51,963 nt of DNA from contig JAFTAM010000164.1 of the NCBI GenBank assembly GCA_017458675.1, positions 1 to 51,963 of the forward strand, written 5' to 3'. The DNA comes from a bacterium. GTDB taxonomy: Bacteria > Vulcanimicrobiota > Xenobia > Xenobiales > Xenobiaceae. Each line of letters starts with the position of its first letter. The stretch's first letter is position 1. The translations under genes and the position numbers were made by a program. A model generated the notes under the pieces. That model was not told the origin of the DNA. It did no database searches and was given only the letters and a program-made list of their open reading frames with translations. This document shows, piece by piece, positions 37,658 through 44,935 of the stretch.

Positions 37658-38141
37658 AGGATACAGCGGTCTATTTCATGGAACTATAGGAAGCGCTGCT
37701 ATGGGCAGCGCTGACTATATGAATCCAACTGATAATTTCAGTCAAAATATAAAAAGAAGAAAAGACATTGATGCTAACGGCTTTTATGATATAATTGCAC
37801 ATGGTAAACCTACTTATATTCAAATATATCATAATGGGCAAAAGATCATAATTGATCACAGAATTACCGCAAGTCTATTAAAACACAATAAGCAATATCA
37901 AGGTCAGGGAATACGATTGCTATCTTGCAGTACAGGCCAATTAAATAACGGATTTGCACAAAATTTAGCAAACAAGTTAAATAGACCTGTTAAAGCGCCA
38001 ACTGACATTTTATGGGCATTACCAAACGGCGTATATTATGTAACTGCCGGGAAATTTATGAATGGAAACTATATAGAAGATTTCAGATATCCTGGAAAAT
38101 TTAAGACATTTTATCCACAAAGGGGAAAAATCAATGCATAG
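37650..38141 (+). CDS. Free-standing caspase-like (clan CD) peptidase domain, polymorphic-toxin type
   Basis: The 163-residue protein has the two clan CD signatures, each after a hydrophobic strand: FYDIIAHG (His51) and IRLLSCSTG (Cys93). It continues with GFAQNLANKLNRPVKAPTDILWA. This arrangement is familiar from C-terminal toxin domains of Rhs/WapA-type proteins and resembles CHAT/C80 folds. Here there is no delivery region and no signal peptide, so it would act inside the cell or be a relic. The start at 37650 follows GAGGAG and overlaps DUF4417 by 8 bp. A zinc-ribbon protein overlaps its end by 8 bp. Confidence 0.7.
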   Translation: MSKGYSGLFHGTIGSAAMGSADYMNPTDNFSQNIKRRKDIDANGFYDIIAHGKPTYIQIYHNGQKIIIDHRITASLLKHNKQYQGQGIRLLSCSTGQLNNGFAQNLANKLNRPVKAPTDILWALPNGVYYVTAGKFMNGNYIEDFRYPGKFKTFYPQRGKINA

Positions 38142-38487
38142 ATTTTGCGAAGAGTGCGGCGCGGGAATGGAATGGTTCAGACGCGGCGGCTGCTGCGGCT
38201 GGGAATGCAAAAGCTGCGGCTGGAATGTGGCGACTTCATGGTTTGATCCTATAGAAATGGACCAAACTGCTTACAGCATCTCCCTTGAACCGTCAGAAAA
38301 TCCCGCTGTAAGCAAGCTGAAGCTGACAGCCGAAATAGCCGGCGTCAACTGGCTGGAAGCCAAAAAGCTCATTGAAAACGCCCCTGCCGAACTGTTTCGC
38401 GGCCCGGCCCCGCAGATTAAAGAAATCAGGGACAAGCTCGAAGCCGCCGGCATGAAATATAAAATCGAGCCGGAATTTCCGTATTAA
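38134..38487 (+). CDS. Zinc-ribbon protein with ribosomal L7/L12 C-terminal-like domain
   Basis: The 117-residue protein has an N-terminal zinc ribbon (CEEC at 5-8, CKSC at 25-28) and a C-terminal domain (about 60-112) whose spacing matches the L7/L12 C-terminal domain: LKLTAEIAGVNWLEAKKLIE, then NAPAEL and IKEIRDKLEAAGMKYKI. That fold binds GTPase factors in the ribosome; in isolated proteins it serves as a protein-binding module. Overlap with the caspase-like gene suggests a partner, perhaps an inhibitor. Function is inferred from context only. Confidence 0.7.
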   Translation: MHRFCEECGAGMEWFRRGGCCGWECKSCGWNVATSWFDPIEMDQTAYSISLEPSENPAVSKLKLTAEIAGVNWLEAKKLIENAPAELFRGPAPQIKEIRDKLEAAGMKYKIEPEFPY

Positions 38488-38513
38488 AGTCCGGTCTGCG
38501 TATTGACGTTCCC

Positions 38514-38620
38514 TGTCATTACGAGGCCCAGCGAAGGTTCCGGCGGCCTTATGCAGGTTTTAAGATCCTTCGCCGGCATCTCAGGATGACATGAAAGACC
38601 GGCTCAGGATGACAATAAGG
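38514..38620. repeat. REP-like intergenic elements
   Basis: TGTCATTACGAGG (38514) to CTCAGGATGACA (38591), with a central AAGATCCTTCGCCGG, is a diverged inverted form of the prophage elements. A further fragment, GGCTCAGGATGACA, ends near 38614. The 38488-38720 gap has no gene; its right part is GC-rich with GCGCAGCC repeats also seen upstream of gcvT. Confidence 0.7.
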
Positions 38621-38720
38621 ACAAGCTCGGAATAACATTAAGAGGCGCAGCCGTCCGTCAAAATATGACCGCCTGCGCAGCTCTTTATGCCGCGGCCTGT
38701 CTTGGCTGCGCCCGCCGCAT

Positions 38721-40163
38721 TCATTGGGCAGAAATAAATCTCTGTTTCGGACTCTTCGGCTTTTCCGGTACAGTGAGCTGTAATTTGCCGGCTGTCAGAA
38801 GCGGCTGAATGATTGCCGACATTGTATAGTATTGGGACTTGCCCGTAAAGTCAACAAGCTCTTTTCTGCTCCTCGGCGTTTTGCAGAAGAGCAATATCGC
38901 CGCAGACAAGTCAGTTTTGTCTATTTCATCGGATGAAAAATAAATATTATTCCTCAGCGTTACCTCGAAGTCGCCTCTTTTTATATCGAACCTAGGTTTC
39001 GGCAGTCCGGCTTTCTCCATTTCACGAATAACGGTCGAGATACCGGAATATCGGTTTTCCGTTACGTTAAGCAATTCCAGCATGTTTGCCAGCGCCGCAT
39101 TCCTTGTTTCAGGCCTTCCTTTTCCCAGCTGCTTCAGTGAGCCGCCCCCGTAAAGGCCGCCGCGATTGCGTATTACCAAACGATCTCTGTACATTTCCAG
39201 AGAAACCGGCGTATTTTCCGTGTACATACTGTAATCTCTGTGAACAAGCGCATTCAGAATGACTTCACGAACCGCTTTAATCGGATATTCAGGTCTATCG
39301 TTTCTTCTGCCCTCGCCGTCAACGACCGTTTTTGTTCTGCTGTTTTTTCTGATAAACTCTACAGCTTCTTCAAGCATATCCGGAATAGCGCCTGCGATTC
39401 TTGCGTTATCGAGAAAACGGACGTCGTCCTCGGCCGTATCGCCGATCTGCGTACCCGGTACGGCAACCGCGGTTATACACAGCTGCGGAAAAAATGTCTG
39501 AGGATACCTGGAAAAAGTCATGACGCCGGCCAGCGTCGGCTTACCCTCGTAAATCACCCCCATCAGTTCCAGGATATTTTCATCCGATACATTCTCGGAC
39601 AAATTTTTCCTCTCGGTTTTAACCGCTTTGAGATATCCGGCCAGTCTTTCCTGATCAAACAGACTGAGCTTTACACGGTCTACCGTTCGTAATTCATCCC
39701 TAATCCGCCTCCGAAACGCCTCGAAGCTGTAAATTTCATATTCGCTCATAAGCTCGTCTGCATCGCCGACACGAATATACGAACCTTTCAGCCTTCCGGC
39801 GCCCCTGTAAAAAACCGGCCTCAATGAGCGGTCTGCGCCGGGGATCTCAGCTGCCGCGATCATCTTGCCATCGATTTCACATACGGTAATTAATGCTCTT
39901 ACCTTCGGTTCCATCTGATCGCAGGCTTCCATAATCTTCTTCTGAACATCCTCGGCGTTATACACGCCGACAATTTCAAAATCAGGTTTATCGGCTGCGC
40001 CAAAAATTATAATCCCGCCGTCGTCCTGATTTGAGAAGGAAGAAAGAGTATCGTATATCTTTCCGGGGAAACCGCCATGCGCAGCCTTCAGCTCTACAGT
40101 TTGTTTTTCCGTCTTTTGCCTATGAATTTCATTGATCAAACTTCTCAGTTCTTCCGCCTGCAT
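38721..40163 (-). CDS. AlbA_2-domain / HATPase regulator
   Basis: The 480-residue protein begins with an AlbA_2 (Schlafen-like) domain (QTVELKAAHGGFPGKIYDTL; SSFSNQDDGGIIIFGA, about 15-130). It continues with the HATPase-like segment (PIKAVREVILNALVHRDYSM; VIRNRGGLYGG; RNAALANMLELL, about 285-380) and a winged-helix-like C-terminus (TPRSRKELVDFTGKSQYYTMS). Such proteins are putative transcription regulators or stress/defence ATPases. It has its own promoter and upstream repeats suited to autoregulation. Position beside the accessory island allows either a host or an island origin. Confidence 0.85.
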   Translation of the reverse strand: MQAEELRSLINEIHRQKTEKQTVELKAAHGGFPGKIYDTLSSFSNQDDGGIIIFGAADKPDFEIVGVYNAEDVQKKIMEACDQMEPKVRALITVCEIDGKMIAAAEIPGADRSLRPVFYRGAGRLKGSYIRVGDADELMSEYEIYSFEAFRRRIRDELRTVDRVKLSLFDQERLAGYLKAVKTERKNLSENVSDENILELMGVIYEGKPTLAGVMTFSRYPQTFFPQLCITAVAVPGTQIGDTAEDDVRFLDNARIAGAIPDMLEEAVEFIRKNSRTKTVVDGEGRRNDRPEYPIKAVREVILNALVHRDYSMYTENTPVSLEMYRDRLVIRNRGGLYGGGSLKQLGKGRPETRNAALANMLELLNVTENRYSGISTVIREMEKAGLPKPRFDIKRGDFEVTLRNNIYFSSDEIDKTDLSAAILLFCKTPRSRKELVDFTGKSQYYTMSAIIQPLLTAGKLQLTVPEKPKSPKQRFISAQ

Positions 40164-40191
40164 CTTGGGTTCCTTCTTTGAATGTTTCCAA

Positions 40192-40300
40192 ATAATAGCT
40201 ATAGATCAGCATAGTTGTCAAGTGAACTTAATGAATTGCAACTATTACCTTCAGTTTAGCAACTTTATTATTAAACTTTGCAAGTAGTTTGCAAGTTTCA
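40192..40300 (-). promoter_or_regulatory. Promoter and operator-like repeats for the AlbA_2 regulator
   Basis: On the minus strand, TTGACA (40221-40216) and TATTAT (40197-40192) are 18 bases apart. Upstream, four related motifs (ATTGCAACT, TTAGCAACTTT, TTTGCAAGT and TTTGCAAGTTT, read on the plus strand, 40235-40300) recur at intervals of about 13-20 bases. They resemble a multi-site operator. Confidence 0.55.
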
Positions 40301-40618
40301 ATCCTGAAACCTTTATGTTCACTGGATATTATCTGCAAGCTGCAGCTAAGCCGGCGCAGCTCGGCAGACCCTCCTTAGCCTTCGCCGAGGGCGGCGGAGG
40401 CTAAGGATGACAATACGCCCCGTACTTTTCAGCGCAGCAAAGAATCTTTTTCCACGCCGCGGGCCGCCGACGCCACTAATATTTAAAATATAAGGCTCCG
40501 CCATCTTTAATATTTTGCGCTTTTGTGCTACATTAAGATATATATGCTCAATAACTGAAAAAGCTTAAGGGCTGACTTAACTGTTAAGTTTTTTTTAATA
40601 ACATAAGGAGAAGTTGGG
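40301..40618. other. Intergenic region with hairpins before the stalk-domain gene
   Basis: TCCTTAGCC (40372-40380) and GGCTAAGGA (40399-40407) form a long GC-rich hairpin followed by TGACAA, like a REP remnant. ACTTAACTGTTAAGT (about 40575-40589) is a perfect dyad followed by eight T, a terminator or leader attenuator 30 bases before the next start. No gene is seen. Confidence 0.55.
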
Positions 40619-41890
40619 ATGCTGAAGTCATCAGTCAGACGAAGCAGATACAAAGACGGCGCCGGAAGCGCGCTGTTTCTGCTGGCGCTGCTATTAACGG
40701 TAATCATAGCTCCGGCTTATGCGTTTACCGGTCCCCCCGCCGCTATCTTTGTCAACGGCCTAAGGGTCGACACCGTGCCTATTACTAAAAACGGCACCAC
40801 CTATCTGCCCATTCAGGTTATGGCGCAGGCCCTCCAGGCAGAAATAATCTGGGACGCCAAGCTCAACAGCGTAACCGTCAACGGCAAACTGGCGCCGGCC
40901 TCGGTAGTAAACGATTCCGGCCGCATTTATCTGCCGGCGGAATCCTTCATCAACGCTCTGGGCGGAACCGTCAGCTTCGACGGCCGCAATAACAGAATTT
41001 TAATCAACACCAGCGGAACGAACGCCGGCGCCGTCGCCATGCAGACGAATACGCAGACTGCGGCAGACGCCAAGTCTTCGAGTCTGAACATCACTCCCGC
41101 CGCGCCCGTAAAACCTTCCGCTCCGACCGCCGCCGTAACTCCTACGGCCAACGTCTATACGCCTCCGGTTTCGCAGAGCAGGTATTACGACAATTCCAGC
41201 AAGCAGTTCAAAACCGTTCCGACAGGAAACGGCGCTGCGAGTACCTCGACGCCGCTGCCCAGGACCAACGCTCCGACCGCCGCCGTCTATGCGCCTCCCT
41301 CGGCGGCGCAGCCTGTTGTCAGCGCCCGCAGCGGCGGAGTACAGCCCGGCTATCCCGTGGCCTACACTCCCAACCAGGCCCAGACCGATAAGTTCGTCCG
41401 CCACGTCGACGGCAACAACTATCTGCCCTCCAATCTGCAGGCCGGCCCCGTCCAGGGAATCGACCCCAACCTCATGACCGGCGGAAGCGCAGGACTGCCT
41501 TCAAATTCCCAGCGCAGCGCCAACGGCAGCGTATATATCCCCAAGCACGCCCAGAATTCCGTTTTCCAAGTGACGGTAACCAACCTGGAAACGATCTCCG
41601 TACTCAAGGATTTTTACAGGCCCAGAGAAGGCTACAAATACGTTATAGCTTATCTGTCGCAGCAAAACGTCTCTCAGCAGGTTCAGGTTTACACCGGCCG
41701 CTTCTCTTTATTAGATCAGAAATCGGCTTCTTACGATTATATAGAAGGATTAAGCAACTTCTGGCTAGTAATTCTCAGACCTTACGGCGTAAACTTCGGA
41801 TACCTTGTATTCGAGATTCCGGCAGACTCGAAACCGGTCAGTCTGGTGCTTCACTCTCTGAACCAGGCCCCGCTGGCAGTCAACCTGTAA
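40619..41890 (+). CDS. Secreted protein with copper-amine-oxidase-type N-terminal domain
   Basis: The 423-residue protein has a signal peptide (hydrophobic ALFLLALLLTVIIAPAYA, about 18-35) and a stalk domain (IFVNGLRVDTVPITKNGTTY; LPAESFINALGGTVSFDG, about 42-130). A low-complexity Thr/Ala/Pro/Tyr-rich linker with repeated PTAAV and PTANVY units follows (about 145-300). The C-terminal domain (FQVTVTNLETIS... YLVFEIPADSKPVSLVLHSL, about 318-420) resembles DUF4352-type beta-sandwiches. It is probably anchored in or shed from the envelope. AAGGAG precedes the ATG. Stalk domains of this kind are common in Firmicutes and Synergistota. Confidence 0.8.
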   Translation: MLKSSVRRSRYKDGAGSALFLLALLLTVIIAPAYAFTGPPAAIFVNGLRVDTVPITKNGTTYLPIQVMAQALQAEIIWDAKLNSVTVNGKLAPASVVNDSGRIYLPAESFINALGGTVSFDGRNNRILINTSGTNAGAVAMQTNTQTAADAKSSSLNITPAAPVKPSAPTAAVTPTANVYTPPVSQSRYYDNSSKQFKTVPTGNGAASTSTPLPRTNAPTAAVYAPPSAAQPVVSARSGGVQPGYPVAYTPNQAQTDKFVRHVDGNNYLPSNLQAGPVQGIDPNLMTGGSAGLPSNSQRSANGSVYIPKHAQNSVFQVTVTNLETISVLKDFYRPREGYKYVIAYLSQQNVSQQVQVYTGRFSLLDQKSASYDYIEGLSNFWLVILRPYGVNFGYLVFEIPADSKPVSLVLHSLNQAPLAVNL

Positions 41891-41961
41891 AGTTTGCTTC
41901 GATATAACTTAGTTTTATTCTGGTTTCAGATATGAATCTGAAGATAAGGAGCTGCGCGAGT

Positions 41962-43272
41962 ATGGTATCCAAAACGCGCTTATATTATACGGCTTTAATT
42001 GCGGCGGTATTCGCTGTGACGGCATTAATATGCAGTACCGTCACCGTCAGGGCGGCCGCGCCGACAGAAATTATTTTCTGGCACGCCATGGGCAGAAGCC
42101 GCGGCAAGGTTCTCAACGAGCTTGTCGATAAATTCAATCAGAAAAATCCCGACGTCGTGGTCAAAGCACAGTACATCCAGTCTGCCAACCAGCAGTACGG
42201 CAACGACTACAACGCGCTGTACGCCAAGATCCTGGAAAGCATAGCCAAGAACAGCCCGCCCGACGTCGCCCAGGTCTATGAAAACTGGACTACCCAGTAC
42301 GTAGGCATAGACGCTTTGGTTCCGGTAGAGGACGTAATGCCCGCCGAAGACAAGAACAGCAACCAGGACCTGGTTCCCATCTTCCTGGAGTCCAACAAGT
42401 TTAAGTCTCCCACCGGCGAGTCCAAGCTCTATACTCTGCCCTTCAACAAATCTATTTACGTACTTTATTACAACAAGAAGCTTTTCAATCAGCTCAAAAT
42501 CGCTCCCCCCAACAATTGGAACGAGCTGCGCGCCGCCGCCAAGACCATCTACGCCAAAACGGGTCTGCCCGGCTTAGCCTTCCAGCCCAGCGTCGATATA
42601 TTCGGCCATTACCTCTATTCCTACGGCGGAGAATTCATTAAAGACAATAAGGCCGCCTTCGGAAACAAGCTGGGCGTAGACGACCTGAATTACTGGAACA
42701 ATCTGGTACACAACGATATGTCCGCCAAGCCTACCTTTGACGCCGCCAAGGAGTTCTCTTCCGGCAAGGCCGGCATGTATATCGAAACCACCTCCAAGAT
42801 AGGCGGATTCACCAAGTCCAAAGCCGAAGGTCTCGATTTCGGCGTAATGCCCATACCCAAAGGCACGGTGCGCTCCTGTCAGTTCGCCGGCACCAACCTG
42901 GCCATCTTCAAGAGCAGCTCTCCCGAAAAGCAGAAAGCCGCCTATAAGTTCATCAAGTTCATGTGCAGCCCGGATATCACCACCGAGCTGGCCATTAAGA
43001 CCGGTTATCTGCCGGTCCGCCAGTCGGCCATTAAGTCCGCCGCCTATCAGGCCTATCTCAAGCAGTATCCCGAATACAGAGTGGGCGTAGACTCCCTGAA
43101 AATCGCTCAGGTTCAGCCCCGCGTTCCCGTCTGGGAGTCCATCCGCAGTATTTTGGACGACGCCATGTTTAAGTCGCTGGGACGCAAATACGATCCCGAG
43201 ACCGCCATTCAGGAAGCCGTCGATACCTCCGACAAGCTCCTCTACTACTCGGTAGGCGTAGGCATGGAATAA
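41962..43272 (+). CDS. ABC transporter solute-binding protein (sugar/glycerol-phosphate type)
   Basis: The 436-residue protein has a signal peptide (YYTALIAAVFAVTALI, cleaved near VRAAA) and a family 1 solute-binding fold: IIFWHAMGRSRGKVLNELVD, PDVAQVYENWTTQYV, LPFNKSIYVLYYNKKLF and IKFMCSPDITTELAIKTGYLPV. Relatives bind sugars or glycerol-3-phosphate (UgpB). The start at 41962 is chosen because AAGGAG lies ten bases upstream; the ATG at 41932 has none. There is no lipobox and no permease or ATPase gene follows, so the transporter partners are elsewhere. Confidence 0.88.
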   Translation: MVSKTRLYYTALIAAVFAVTALICSTVTVRAAAPTEIIFWHAMGRSRGKVLNELVDKFNQKNPDVVVKAQYIQSANQQYGNDYNALYAKILESIAKNSPPDVAQVYENWTTQYVGIDALVPVEDVMPAEDKNSNQDLVPIFLESNKFKSPTGESKLYTLPFNKSIYVLYYNKKLFNQLKIAPPNNWNELRAAAKTIYAKTGLPGLAFQPSVDIFGHYLYSYGGEFIKDNKAAFGNKLGVDDLNYWNNLVHNDMSAKPTFDAAKEFSSGKAGMYIETTSKIGGFTKSKAEGLDFGVMPIPKGTVRSCQFAGTNLAIFKSSSPEKQKAAYKFIKFMCSPDITTELAIKTGYLPVRQSAIKSAAYQAYLKQYPEYRVGVDSLKIAQVQPRVPVWESIRSILDDAMFKSLGRKYDPETAIQEAVDTSDKLLYYSVGVGME

Positions 43273-43308
43273 TAGCATACCGACGCGGCGCAGTCCCGCG
43301 CGCTTCAG

Positions 43309-43377
43309 AAAATCTTCCTCTGTTATTTGAATAAGCGGCTTTTAAGTCCTTATTATAATACGGAGGAAGATTTTTTT
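43309..43377 (+). terminator. Terminator after the solute-binding protein gene
   Basis: AAAATCTTCCTC (43309-43320) and GAGGAAGATTTT (43363-43374) are exact reverse complements, followed by TTTATA. The loop is 42 bases long, unusual for a terminator, and contains a TATAAT at 43354-43359. Confidence 0.6.
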
Positions 43378-43429
43378 ATAACTAAAATCAGTATAAGCAA
43401 ATTAGGCCGAAAATATCAGAGGTACTTTT

Positions 43430-44935
43430 TTGCAGAAAAAGATACTGCTGCCAAAACTAAAGTTCATATACTCATTTAGTGTTTTGTGTATGATCTTATG
43501 CCTGTATATTATCGCAGGCAATACGCAGGCAGGCTGGCTGTACGCCGTTATTGCGCTGCTTATCGGCCTGCTGTGCGCCAATCTGGCAATATCCTATATG
43601 CTGCTTTCACGTCTGGAATTTCAGTTTCACCATCCGGAACTTATACCTACCGGACAAACGGCAAGAATAGCGGTCACCGTTAAAAATAACTCTAATTTTT
43701 ATTTAAATCATTACTGCTTCGAAATTACCGCCGATGAAAACTTCGATATCGTCGAGCCTTTGCCTGAAAAAGGTGACCAAAATATAATGCTCGTCAAAGC
43801 CTTCGACAGCTCCGAAGCCGATTCAGCTCCTGCGTGCGAATTTATTAAATTTCACATCCGCAGTCTCGCCCCCCATGAAGAGAGAACCTTTTCCTATGCT
43901 ATGAGAGCTAAACGGCGCGGCTGTCACACAATCAAATTTCAGACGCGCTCAGTCAATTTTCCCATCAGTATTATCGCCGCCGCAAAACGGGATTCATTTG
44001 ATAAGCCTATAAAGGTTTATCCGGCCCCCATAAACGCGGCAGTCCGCAAAAATCTCAATTCACATGCGGAAAACCGCCGAGTCGTAAGATTGAAAAGTAC
44101 AGACGGAGACATTCGCGGTCTGCACGAATACAGCGAAGGAGAAGACATAAGATTCATACACTGGCTGACCAGCGCCCGCATCGGCAGGCCTATGATTAAA
44201 GAGTTCCAGGAGATTCGGGGATTTCAGAACATTTTAATTATCCCCATCGCCGATTATTCTCTTTTAAAACAGCTCTACCCAAAAATATTTTCCCGCTGGC
44301 AGAAGCGTTCAGAAAAGGAAAGCATATTTGCCTCATTGCTCCGCTTCTTTTTTTTCTATATAAACTTTAAGAGCAAAAAAGATTTAGAGGAAAGCTTATC
44401 ATCCCATTTCGGCTTTGAAGAACTGCTGTGCTGTCTGATAACCGCAGCCGAGAAATGCCGCGGCAGAAACGATCGCTTTTCAGTTGTTCTTCAAAACAGT
44501 AAAAATAAGCTGCAGACTTTAAGCGACCTTAAAGCCCTTAAAAGCAAAGCCTCGGAATGGTCCGTTCTCAACAGCGATTTCTGCCTTAAAGATGAAGAAC
44601 AAAAACAGCGTTTTTATCATTCCTTGGAACATATGCTTAAAAAAAGACATTTCAGCCGTATAATGGTATTAAGCCTTTCTCAGGAAGCGCTGCCTGTTCC
44701 CTGTCTGAAAAAGTACAAAAACAAAACCTCTTACCTGCTGTTTTCACCGTTTTATCTTGACGAAACGAATTCAGCCGGCCGCTTAAAATATGCCGGCGCT
44801 TTGCCGAAACGGAAGCTGAAACGAGAATTTTACGACGCATTTTCTCAAAAGTTTTCTATTCTGCAAACCTTGAGCAAGACCGCCGTGCTGATCACTCCCA
44901 ATTCTTCACCGCAGGACACGGAGAAGCTTCTATGA
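43430..44935 (+). CDS. DUF58 membrane protein, copy 1 (TTG start)
   Basis: The 501-residue protein has two N-terminal membrane segments (about 12-30 and 36-58), a beta-rich region, and the DUF58 core GDIRGLHEYSEGEDIRFIHW (about 222-241) followed by ARIGRPMIKEFQE. DUF58 proteins usually lie between a MoxR ATPase and a transglutaminase-like membrane protein in envelope-related operons. Here the transglutaminase gene follows with an ATGA overlap, but no MoxR gene is in the window. TTG is the start: AGAGGT is well placed and the paralog at 47969 has the same arrangement. Confidence 0.85.
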   Translation: MQKKILLPKLKFIYSFSVLCMILCLYIIAGNTQAGWLYAVIALLIGLLCANLAISYMLLSRLEFQFHHPELIPTGQTARIAVTVKNNSNFYLNHYCFEITADENFDIVEPLPEKGDQNIMLVKAFDSSEADSAPACEFIKFHIRSLAPHEERTFSYAMRAKRRGCHTIKFQTRSVNFPISIIAAAKRDSFDKPIKVYPAPINAAVRKNLNSHAENRRVVRLKSTDGDIRGLHEYSEGEDIRFIHWLTSARIGRPMIKEFQEIRGFQNILIIPIADYSLLKQLYPKIFSRWQKRSEKESIFASLLRFFFFYINFKSKKDLEESLSSHFGFEELLCCLITAAEKCRGRNDRFSVVLQNSKNKLQTLSDLKALKSKASEWSVLNSDFCLKDEEQKQRFYHSLEHMLKKRHFSRIMVLSLSQEALPVPCLKKYKNKTSYLLFSPFYLDETNSAGRLKYAGALPKRKLKREFYDAFSQKFSILQTLSKTAVLITPNSSPQDTEKLL

